DNA of 64,000 nucleotides from Echinococcus granulosus. Its lineage: Eukaryota > Platyhelminthes > Cestoda > Cyclophyllidea > Taeniidae. Position 1 is the stretch's first letter, and the number at the start of each line of letters is the position of its first letter. Shown here in pieces: positions 37,465 to 48,619 of this stretch. The stretch is from NCBI RefSeq assembly GCF_000524195.1, contig NW_020170382.1, forward strand, positions 2,840,771 to 2,904,770. The letters run 5' to 3'. Under the pieces are notes generated by a model. It did no database searches. It was not told the origin of the DNA and saw nothing but the letters and a program-made list of their open reading frames with translations. The translations under genes and the position numbers were made by a program.

Positions 37465-38911
37465 CTGAAGACAAAAAAATGGGATCTTTAAACTCATAAA
37501 GGGAGTTCTACTATTCAAATTAACAAACTCATACGTGTGAGTACATAGCGAGCGTTACCTTTAATAGATGGCAGCAAATCATACCACACTAGGTGGTTTA
37601 GAGAAATATAAACAATGAAACGAATGCAAAACGACAACATTAACGACAGACCCAAACGAACCGAACGGCGAGGTGTCGTGTGAAGGACCTTGAGACAATC
37701 CTAGACTCGATTAATCAAAGCGTTTGAGTGTTAAATAAAACTAGAAAGATCTGGTTCCATTTTTTTATTTGGGCTGAATTTATCGCTTCCGTAAAACTGC
37801 AAAATTGATCCATGAGGATGATGAGAAAACAAATCTATCAACATCTACATTAATGTGGTTTGCTACCTAAAAATTAATTCCACCAGAATTCTAACATAAA
37901 TCCCAATGACCAACGGCACCCCGAATCCACCATAAAGTCTTGGTAAACTACGTTAACAGGGAAAAAAGTAACTACTTGGCCCTAGTGACGGCCTTCGCGT
38001 CATGACACCGAGGCGAAGGTTCATGTAATGGAAACTGAGGAGTCCTTGTTGGGAGCTGTGTTTTAAATCTAGTTCTAGACTACTACGTTTCGGAAAATCT
38101 CTAAGTAAGCCAAGAGTCCTAAACGTTGGTGGTACTGCTAGGATAAATCAGGAGATGAAATACATATTTGCAAATTGACCAGTTTCGGTGTAACTATAGT
38201 GCTCTGGACCTCCTCTGAAGACGAAATAAGTCGTGATACCAGGACAGAATGTGTATTTTAGACATGCTGAAGAGTTAATGGGCTTTTGGCATGGCCCATA
38301 GTCCGCACCACCCAGCGGAAGTACAATCGCAGAGCCCTAAGCCTCCACGAAACCCAAAACAAGGAGTCAAATAAGCAATAACAGCATTACAATGACAACA
38401 ATATTTTAAAGTGAATTCAAGGTGAGTGCGTACAAGACTCAATACTTTGCCATGCAAATTGATGAATGCAAAACTGATTTACTATTCCGAAATCCCAATT
38501 AATGCACATCTTCACGGCAAATGAAACGGAGTTCAAAAATGACAACTATCAATGAGCAACAGATGTAGGACTTGACGGCACAAGAAGAGCGAGAATCTCC
38601 ACCGTGGGGGTTACTGCCCTTAAGACACCCATGTTCGTCGAAACGCTTCTATCAAATTGACGACTTTAAGAGGCTGCTAACTTTATGCGGATGCTGTATC
38701 TGGAGGGAGAGTTCCAATCCACTTAGGGGACACAAATATGTCCCCGCTGATAAGTGAACTGCAGGACAGGCAAATAAGACTTCTATTTCTGGTCTAAAGT
38801 ATAGAGAGCACTTTCGAAGACTAGGAAATGGTACATGAAAAATACATCTCGCCGGTGAACCAATAGTAGAAAAAAGGAGGAAAGTAAAGCACAAAGTCCG
38901 TACAAAACCAA
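37465..38911. other. Intergenic between DNase II and SLC35A genes
   Basis: Two minus-strand genes flank this 1.4 kb, so it should hold the SLC35A 3' UTR and the DNase II promoter. It contains one repeat copy at 38.3 kb. No gene was recognised. Confidence 0.4.
38280..38350 (-). repeat. Degenerate dispersed repeat, copy 2
   Basis: It contains GGCATGGCCC (38288-38297), the exact reverse complement of GGGCCATGCC in the copies at 47.6 and 60.5 kb. It also contains CCACCCAGCGGAAGTAC (38308-38324), identical to the copy at 14.6 kb. It therefore links all four copies. Only the core is recognisable here. Confidence 0.65.
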
Positions 38912-41900
38912 TTAAGCAGGCTTGCTATTGCCCTCAGGTAGCACTATTGTCACTACTCCGCCAGTCACACCACCGCGCCTCTCCTCTTCCACGCCTATTG
39001 ACTTCAGTGAGGCAGGAGGTGGTAAAATACCGTAGAGGACAGTGGCGGCAATCACCAGGAGGTTACCGACCACCAGATGCACCGTCAGGGGCGTGCCAAA
39101 GAGCAAAACCGAGGCCACAAGGGTGAGTACAATGGCCACCGAAGTTGCAAATGTCTTGAGGATATTGTCCGCGTAGCGCACCACCGCGGCTACCAGCAAT
39201 CCGCCCACTGACTGGACTAGGATGACCGCCCACACGTAGCCGTCGTAGCCAAATAGGAAGCCGTGGTTGAAGATGACCTCTCTCTCTTGAAAGTAAGCCT
39301 GTGCGAGACTGGCGAAGATGCCGCAGAAGGCGAGTTGGATGTTCCGCATCACGATAGTCTTCTGAGTGGACTTGAGTACCAGCTCGAAGAAAACCCCCGA
39401 GAAACCGGAGAGCACACAGGCAGTGATGACGCAGATCAGACCGAAGAAAGGCTTCTGCTCCAGTCCCTCCAAAGTCTTGGCACTGTTGCCGGGGTCGACT
39501 TGAGCGGTGACCACACCCACGAAGAGGAGAGAAAGTGCGATCCAATGCTTCGAAGTCAACACACGGTGGAGGAGAACGCGGAAGAAGAGGACGGTTGTAA
39601 ACACTTTTAATTGGTATGTCACCTAAAATCAAATATAAATACTGGAAAACTAACCCCCTTCTTAACAGTTTAAATGGCATAAGATAACCTCACGAATTTA
39701 CAAACGACAAACTTTTTGTTGGGCACAACATTTATCGCTTTAGCTACACTAAGGATGGCAGAGAGGTATCCATTCAACATGCAATATTAATATTTTATGC
39801 ACTTGACTTCAAGTTAATCTCTAGTGAGGAAACTTCTCAGGCGGGTCGAGTTTGATTACAATAAGAGTTTGAGGAAAATGAACAAGAGGAAGATCGTCGT
39901 CACAATATGCAAGCATCAGAGCCAAAGCGTTTGGTCAAGGGGGCATGACCAAATTCGAAACAACGACACCTATTTCGAGTGTCCATTAAAAGATTACTTG
40001 CACTACAACCTTGGGGAATTTCATAAAAAAATGTAAGAAAACTATTTTAAGGCGCACAGACACATTTAAAGAAAAGGCCGAAGCTGTGGTTACTGTGTGA
40101 ATTTTGTACGCAATAAGTTGGATGATGCCTAAGTTCAAAAACTCATTGCAAATGTATATACGTTATTAATAGCTGAGAAGCAGACATTAAAACAACCCGG
40201 GAGCTGATAACCGTCAGCAGTAGATAGAATGTCAGCGGCACAAACGTCAAAGACGGAGCAACATGTTTGTTCAGATGTTCTATTTAATCACAATCTGCTA
40301 CTGTTGTATCAGGGGTGAATTTGAGCCTTCAAGGTCCCTCAAACACTGCCAAAGGCTCAGAAAAGAGTGTAAGTCCTCAAACAAAACCCAGAAAGGCGTT
40401 TGGAGGGACCTAAAAGACAAACGTGGGACTGGGTTGTAAGGCGACGATAGAAGAGACAGACGAAAGAATGGATTGACTAATCAGAGAGACTTTTGAAAGT
40501 TGGTAGCTTTGGGTAAGAGGGTGGCTATATACGGGAATTTGGACTATGACTACAAATTGAGAGACGCTCACCGGTATCTAAATACTCAAAAATGACCCTT
40601 GATGCCACAAAGAACGTTGAAATCAGGTCAAATTGTTAGACATGGCATGTTGAACCTTGAGAAACGTTAGTAGTGAATGACGTTAACTACACAAGCGACA
40701 AAGGTGGAGCAAGGGACCTTCAATTGGATAATCCACTTCACAAGATAGTATCGCTGTATAAAGGACAAGTCAGTCCGAAAGATCTTCCACGCGTTTGCCA
40801 TAAACAGGGAAAGTGGAATGTCGTATAACAAATCCGATTTCACATAGAAGTATTTTTACACTAGTGGTTATTGTACAATATACATACGGAACCCAATGAT
40901 CTTATAGGCCCTAGAAATGGGTTGAGTCATCATACAAAGATCGCAAGGAAACAAATAGTCAAACAGAGTCGAAGAGATATGCTAAAAAACTCGTGTTGGA
41001 ACGCGAAATAAAAGTGCTGGTTTCCGATGGAAACAGCGGAGGAGAGGTAACTGGAAGTCCGTGGAATTGATAGAACTGAACTAACTTCCAACAACCAAGA
41101 GTGATTGACTAGATATGTAACCGAATCTAGGCAATCGACCAGACTAAGCACCAACAGTGAATAGGTAGACAGCAAAAAGGACGCGGAATGTGGACCAACG
41201 TACCTAGATCCCGACACTCCCAAACTTGTGTAAGAGACAAATTTCAAGCACACAATACATAGGGACGACGGCGTAAATAATCGACGATAGAATGACCAAA
41301 CGGAGCATTGGACGACCTGAAAGTCAGTAGCACTCGTTAACGTGCGTGGATCTATGGAATTTGGAAAAGTTTTGGCGCAAAAGAATCATTAGACAGATAT
41401 AGAATTATATCCAGAAGATCTCCTGAATAAACAGATCAAAACATGGACAAAAAAGTAAAGCGCAAACCAGTATCAGGGATCACTTCAAATCCAAAAAGAT
41501 CGTCCAGGCGGTACTGAAGACTTTGGAGGTAAGTCGGAAATCTGGCAGCCGCAGAGAGATGCAGGACGAACAAAAGGTGTTACATAAGATTACAAATGCA
41601 AACGACCGACTAGCCACAGACAGAGACCGAGTCAGTGGAAGGGAGGAAGGAGACGGTGATGTATAGGCAGAGAGACGCACCTGGAAGACACTGGGATTGA
41701 GATGAGAGACAGCCAAGTAGATGAGATTGTTCTGTATGGCATACATGACGCCGGGCACACAGATGAGAAGATTATCGCGCCAATCGCAGAAGAGGTTGGT
41801 GTGAAGGTTGGAAGCGAAGCCGCGCACACTGCCGCCCTCTTCCACCAGCCACACGAGACCCACGCACACTACCAGCTTCACTGCTTCACTCATGGTTACC

Positions 41901-42007
41901 GCAGTAGAAGATATGAACATATCGCCTGGGCGTGCTCGCACGTAGCGCGAGAGTAGCACCAGCAATACATTCTGCAGCGTCAGAAAGGCCAGTGAGCCGT
42001 ACTTCAT
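38912..42007 (-). CDS. SLC35A-family nucleotide-sugar transporter (UDP-GlcNAc/UDP-Gal type)
   Basis: Two coding exons, 42007-41681 and 39622-38912 (TAA), join in phase 0 and give 345 residues. Members exchange nucleotide sugars for UMP across the Golgi membrane to feed glycosylation. The order of conserved blocks matches SLC35A2/A3: KYGSLAFLTLQNVLLVL (helix 1), FISSTAVTMSEAVKL (helix 2), VMYAIQNNLIYLAVSHLNP, VFQ|VTYQLKVFTT across the intron, SGFSGVFFELVLKST, RNIQLAFCG, VVRYADNILKTFATS and ATVLYG near the end. About ten hydrophobic segments fit the fold. The C-terminal tail is short and hydrophilic. Substrate (UDP-GlcNAc, UDP-Gal or both) cannot be decided by eye, though the blocks look most like SLC35A3. 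The start is placed at ATG 42005-42007, 11 nt after an acceptor-like CTGTTCAG; in-frame codons continue upstream to 42037. The single 2.06-kb intron is strongly purine-rich on the plus strand. Confidence 0.93.
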
Positions 42008-42018
42008 CAGTTTGCCAT

Positions 42019-45000
42019 CTGAACAGATGTCAAACACCAGACACAGGTGGAACTAGTCTTCCAGTCAAATTTCAAGCCTTCGAGAAAATACCGTAGTGCA
42101 ACAGTATTTGTTTTAATCGCGTATTACCATTTACGCCCCTCTAGTCGCACTCGGTTCGGTTATTAGGTTAGAAACGTGGAGTTCCATTAATACCCCTCTG
42201 TACGTTAACGATAATTATCTATCCTAACCGTTGCTTCTCAAAACGCCTTCAGGGATAATTCAGGTGGGATTGACAATCTGAAAGATCACACTGATTCCCA
42301 ACGGCACAGGTTGTTTTTCTTAGCTCTACCCCACTCTACTCCTGCCTGGAAAATAGCAAAAATCGATTGCGACGATCGTCGGATCACAGAGTTGAAAGTG
42401 CCGATCCTATTATAATAGAACGTTATTGGATATAACTTCTAGCCTCCTGCGACTGAGATACCGTGATAACGGCGCGAAACCTCACCCCTGTCATCCATGA
42501 AGGTGATCTCTCATTCCTTCTGTTAGTTGATAATCAACCTGATTTCGGAAAGTGCCTCACATATCGGATGCTACATTGACAACGATAAGCAAATCTATTG
42601 CAAAACAACCATTTTCTAAATTAGGCATTACATCAAGTACAACTGAAATGTATCTGTTGTAGCTGCCGAACTTTTAGAAAATTCTAAACAGATTAGTTGA
42701 GAGGACACCAAATTTCGAAACAAAACTGGTTAAAAGTGGAACGCTATATTTGAGTGAGGCAAAATCTCAAACGTCAGACTACGAGCTGCGTGAGAGGCGA
42801 CTGAGCAGTGCGTGGAGAAGGGTGAATTAATAGAAAAAAAAACACATCTACTTGGCGTTATACGCTTTACTGGATGGCTTTGCTTTTGAGCAAGCACCAC
42901 ACAAAAGGTGATCAACATAATGTAATCGCCGTAGAATAGTAATCAACCTTCACCAAAACAAAGCAGATAAATTTTCAAAACGTAGGTCGAATTTAAAACC
43001 ATTTCCTATGCGAGATGAGGAATCTTGCAATCCTTTCTGCTTTACTGGTGGTCAAAACACGACCCAAGAGTAAGGGAGGGAAGGACAAAGATGGTGCTCA
43101 ACAGAAGAGGAGATAGTCGATATAGCAGAATGCTATCCACTTTACTTTTGTTCCTGATCACGCGGATTTTGTTGGCATTCCGTGACTGACTACCTTGGTG
43201 GTAGCTTAGAGCTACGCCCATACTGCCTTTGCTATTTTTATCCTATTTCTTCCCTAAGCTGATAGTAAGTCTGAATTTAGGCTGGTATATCTCACTAACG
43301 GCTCCTCAGATAGTTCTGGTACGACGGGTTGGCCGTGTCATTGGGACAACTCGGTAAATGTATACTCCATGCGTACATAACTGCGCGATCAACATCACTG
43401 ACCTAGAACGTCATTTTTACGCTCTTGTAAGACATAAAAAAGCAAACAATAGAATCTGCATCGTTCATGAAGTTATAATCGAAACGAAAAAAACCTTTGT
43501 TTGAACAGCCAAACTGACAAATCCAGGAAAATCCCCATCCATTGGAAAAGTGCCAAAAAGCTCACCTTTTGACAAGGTGAATAATAGGCACCGTACTTGA
43601 GATGCTGCAACTATCATATACAAATTATTACAGAGAGGAGGAAGAACCTTCGGTCAAGAATCCGCGCAAAATGGCATTTTTTATGAGCACGACAGGGACT
43701 TTCGAGCAAAAAATATGTAGAAGGAAAAAAACCATGCACGTGTGCGAAAAAAACGCATAACTTACTAAGGGACAACTTTGTCAAATGACTGAAGAGCGAA
43801 CTCATTGGGAGCTTTCCTGCAACCTAGGAAATGTGAGCTTGGGTTAGAGGCTTGTTACAAAGAACCGATCATTAATCTAAAAATTGTCGGCAAAATATGG
43901 CTATTGGAGAAGGTAGGTTTCAAAATAAGTTTTTTTTAGTTTGAATGGGTGTGCTAATTCCAAGAACTCCTTACTAGATGTATGGAAATCGACTTTAGTA
44001 TTTGCTGAGTCAAGGAAATTTTCCAAAGTGCTTTACTTTAGCCTAAAACAGGCTAAGATTACTGCCTCTACTGACTATGTGATCAAAAGTATCATGAAGC
44101 GAATCGCAATCATAACTTCCATTAGATAAATTTTGAGCAAAGACAGCAATACAGATCATCTTCGGTCAAAAACAAATTTTTAAAGGGTAGCTAATTGGCT
44201 GTTAGAGCAATTGCATACTCCAAGTATTGAATCGAGAAGCGAACAAAGCCAACTCATCCCCTAGAGTGAATCGCCTTGAATTAACGGTCAAACGTTTTTA
44301 AAAACGGGAATCATATGTTAGCGAAGTTAGAAATTAGTGTAGGCTTATCGAAAATTTGACTTATTTAACCTTCATGCACGCGGAATCGCTGAGTGGTCTT
44401 TAGCTCCATCAAGGACGTTTTACATTTACATGGAAAGGAATTAAACCGATAAGAACCAAGACCACATGAGATTCTACCTCACTTTGAGCCTTACTGAGGT
44501 CCCAAATGTCTATTAGTGATAATAGAAGAGCAGCTGACACGACAGGTAAACTAATTAAGGTCATCTACAGGCAATCAACATGTCGTTAAACCAGAAAAGT
44601 CGACAACCACCTACATAAAGAATATGATTGTTGCACTTGTTTTATCGTAATCTCTTAAGCAAAAAAGTTTTAATGAAGGCATTTCGCTCGTTTAATTTTA
44701 ATAAAATAATCTGATTATACCAGAGGAATATCGTAAATCTCCTCAGCTCATTCATTCCAGTTCATCCAACAGAATGAGTTCAAACAATCCCATTAATATG
44801 TTTAGCGTGAGTAATGCGAGGACTTATTACTCAAGCGACATTTATGAGGGACATCACTTTTTTCCACAAACGAAGACGCGGAATGCACTTTCGGTGCATG
44901 CCCAAACACAATCCGATGTCGGCCTGGTGGTTTAAATAGGAGGACAAATAGATGAATGATCACATACTGTACACAAGGGGAGTACATGAAATAATCAGTA

Positions 45001-47032
45001 CTCGTGTAAACCTTGCAGCATTTGCGTACAAAATTTACTTGTAGTTTAACGTGACCAAAAAGCCAATTTCTTCCAAAGTACTACCGAGTTAGATGTCCGT
45101 AGCATTCATGTAGACTCAATGTGATTTTCCAAGTCTAAAATACTTGCAAACTGATGCAGTAGAGATGAAATTATGCTTAATTCTGTAAAGGTTACATACT
45201 ATCTGCATGATAAAAGATTTCAGCTAGAGAAAAGTGAAATGGTTAGAAAAGGTCCACGAAAATAATGAATGGAGGTATGTGCATAAACCTAGATAGCATA
45301 GACTAATGCACATATGAAGTGTGCTCTTCAAACAAGGATAGATGAGTAGCGTACAAAGCGGGGTTAACAAAATCAGCGCAGTACGCAGAAAGTCATAAGG
45401 TAGCGTAAAAATATTGGTTAAACTGAATCTAATTTTGGGAGCTAGTGATGTGAAAGTCCGTGCTAAAATGACTCAAACACTAGGAAGTTGGCATAGGTTT
45501 AAAGGCCTCCAATTAATTTAACCCTTGAAGGAAAAAAAGGTGTCAGGAACGGTCAGACATCACAACGCGTACGTTTCATGAATAATTAGAATTCGAAAGA
45601 AACCTACTACCGAACTGAATAGACAGTAGCTGAGACCACTGCGAAGTATAAAGATAATGAGCGGACTAAGGTATTTGTGAGCACAAATGTGCTTGCACTG
45701 GGGTAAAACTAGAATTCCTCTTCGTCAGAGTAAGCCCATAAGATCAGATCAAAGTGGTGGTGAAAAAGCGAAGTCTAAACACTAAATTCCTACAATTTTC
45801 AAGATAACCAGGTGACCAGCATCGAATACCAACGCAAGGAAGATTATAATTCCGACAAAAGGGCAAAGTGCTTGCTTCAGATCGCCTACAGACAAGGATT
45901 TTTGCTATTTACAGCGGATGGAGAAGCATGCTTAACGCTGCCATATATACGAATCTTCACATAAAATTGTTTTTAAAAGTGCAGTCCACCTTGCAAGGGT
46001 TGTGATAAATGGTCTTTAACTACGACCTGTTAGTTGCTTTTCTATGCAAAGAAAAGTAAAATCAGCGCAAAAAAAGCAGTAGTCGACTAGACACCACAGT
46101 ATACACGATCACATCCATAATAAAAGTACGATTTAGAACGTGAACCAAGATTGCCACACAGAACGCCCGATAATAACTTGCCGTATATGCTTGTAATAAG
46201 AAGTTACGTGAATCCAGTTAAAAGTTATGATTAACAGTGCAAACATAAAAAATATTTAAATGTGCAATGCAGCTAAGATGCTCGCAAATACATCCGGTCA
46301 TGGCACTGCACAAAAACATGCATTTTGGCAGAATTAACTCATGAGATGGACAATCATAATGTAAAGGAGTCGAAAACCGCCTAAAACAGTATCATTAAAT
46401 TGGCTATAATTTTGCACCGTTAATGGGTCAACAGAGCCGCAAGCCAAAGCTGTAACATACAAAAATGGGATTAACGGTGACGAATATAGCGCAGTCACAG
46501 TTAACGAGTGATGTCAGTATTTATAAACACAGTAACAAATAAAAGCCTACTACTAAGGAGGGACAGGCGGCAGACACAGGGCGAAACCAAAAATAAGCCC
46601 AATTATTTCAAGCTGCTACCAAACAGCGTAATATTATAAACAAATGGTGCCAGCAAAGTAGGTTGCATTTAAATATAGAACAAAAGAGCACAACATTATT
46701 ATAATCAAAGAAACGAGATAATGAGGGTAAACTGTCTAGCAAAAGCACAAGAAAGTGCGAAATCAGAAACATAGTTAAAATGGTAAATAATAAGTTCTTC
46801 TCAACCGCCTGTAGCCAAGAAGCAAAATGAGTTTTATACTTGCTTATTATAGTATGTAGTCTATTAAAATTCCTCCTAAGGTTGTAGGAAGTGAGAGTAG
46901 TAAATCCAACGTAATGAGGGCTGGAATGTTATTGGCATGGACTGGAAACCAGGCTATTAGGAAGACCTAAAGCTGGCAAAAACTTAAGTTGCCGTTTCAC
47001 TAAGTACAGAGTTTGTCAAATCATCAACTTAC
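42019..47032. other. Non-coding; probable 5' UTR intron of the SLC35A gene
   Basis: About 5 kb without a recognisable gene. From about 44 kb to 47 kb the plus strand is visibly A- and purine-rich, like the introns of the minus-strand genes here. A strong minus-strand donor occurs at 47031-47032. Together these suggest it is transcribed as an intron of the SLC35A gene, which is inference. Confidence 0.35.
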
Positions 47033-47120
47033 CATAAAACTCCTATCTCCCTTTGAGGGTCGTCCCAGGCGCTCCCATCGGTTAACCTCTTGCCCCAGCC
47101 ACCATAGCGTAGTTAAAGCT
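47033..47120 (-). other. Candidate 5' UTR exon of the SLC35A gene
   Basis: On the minus strand this GC-richer stretch ends at a near-consensus donor, TTTTATG|GTAAGTTG. Its only notable frame from ATG is short and closes with TAG, so it would be non-coding. An acceptor-like CTGTTCAG stands at about 42019, 11 nt before the SLC35A start, and could be its partner. The upstream end is a guess. Confidence 0.3.
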
Positions 47121-47599
47121 TAAAAAAGATCTTTTATAAGATACTTGTGTTAATCATAAAACTTACGTGCAAATAGAATATTCAAGCTTAACATCACTGG
47201 TGTGTCAAGGGAATTCCACCAAGCCTAGTGCTCGGTCCTGTTAGAAAATCGTACTGGAGGAGGAAAAATGCGCTGTTTCCATTCTGACAAAGACTAAATG
47301 ACGTATGCTCATTACTGGTCGTTAGGTTACTGACCTGAAAGCAGAGTGACTTAATGAGAGGTGAGCTTTAGAATAGCTCCGTGAAGATAATACTCCTCCT
47401 TGCATCTTCATCCCGCCTCAGTGCAGTCCAGTCGCATTGCTTTCTAAGTCCTACCCAGCTAGTAAATTTTGGAGGAATTGTCACTTGACTAGATAATTAA
47501 TGTCTTTATATGGGCGCGGTAGAGACCTCTTTAATTAACATTTTAGATAAGTCGATGCTTCTATTATTATGTAATGCGATATTAGTTTATCCCTCGGTT

Positions 47600-47775
47600 C
47601 TGGTGAGGCGCCACTTTCGTACTTTGAAGTAGCCTCTTGCACCTCGCTGGGTGGGCTGGCCTTTTGGGCCATGCCAATAGCCCAGACACCTTCTCCGTAC
47701 TAAACATATGTATTCTGCCCGAGTATTGTTTCTTCTTTTGTTTTCAGGGAGTCTCGGGACGCTACAAATACATTT
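47600..47775 (+). repeat. Degenerate dispersed repeat, copy 3
   Basis: Between the divergent SLC35A and UTP6 genes. It aligns along about 150 nt with the copy at 60.5 kb: a GGTGA start, a GGGTGGGC block, GGGCCATGCC (47666-47675), then TATGT.TTCTGCC, a T-rich tract ending in CAGGG/TAGGG and a final CGGGACGCTA-like block. No long open frame or clear terminal repeats are present. A SINE-like or miniature element is possible. Confidence 0.65.
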
Positions 47776-48619
47776 TGTAATAGCTTTTCTGGATACCACG
47801 GGAATAGGGTATTGTCGGGTGTAAAAATCATTTTCAAACATTTGATTAATAATCGTCACAGGTTTTCTGGCTAGGGATTATTTAGCAGTCATCGATAAAA
47901 ATCGAGTTTGCTTGCAGCAGACAACCTTCGTGTGTCCCGAGTCTATCCCACAGTCATAAGAGGTCACGGAAGGATGGTAGAAAAAAATAAATAATGTACG
48001 AAAGGGCTGGGAGTACTGATATGGAATGAAGAGGATACCTAAGAGCAGGAGTGCAGTTTGAGGAAGTTCAAGGACCGACGTAATCTACTTAATTCGAACA
48101 AGCTGCTAAAAAACTAATGCTTTTACGATCAATCAACCGTGATGCAAAATTGGGTTCAAAAAAGGAACAGTTTTTGGTAGGTTTAAAGCAAACTCTCTAA
48201 AACCGCGATATACGAGCCATTATTGTTATATACATAAAGAATTTGTTCTTTTTAGGTATGCCTCTGAAAAATTCACACATTAAGTTATATGGCAGTGCTT
48301 CTGCTGCCTAATCGTCGTTTAAAATTCACACATTTTACACCAACGCCTACAGCTGCCTTTTAAAAATTGCTTTTCTTGTTTTGGTGAAGTTTTTGCAAAT
48401 TTAGTTGATAAAAGACGGATATTTTAAATCTTTATTACTACCTGACAAACACAATCGTTACTCCAAAACTGCTTAGCCTTTGAGACCCACAGTAAGTTAT
48501 TTCTATCATTTCTTAGAAAACCGGTTTTTCTTGATCATATTATTCTCTGCACCAGTTTTATTAGAGTGAATTACAAATGCTGCTATTATCGACCCCCGCG
48601 GCCTATTTCAAGTCTTCCC

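Noticed and set aside
39063..39680. A second 205-residue minus-strand frame over the SLC35A exon
   Set aside because: It is an out-of-frame shadow. The other frame carries all conserved transporter motifs and the in-phase splice.
40930..41253. Hydrophobic minus-strand open frame in the SLC35A intron
   Set aside because: The intron is pyrimidine-rich on that strand, which by itself gives Ser/Leu/Phe-rich frames. There are no conserved motifs, and the flanking exons join in phase without it.
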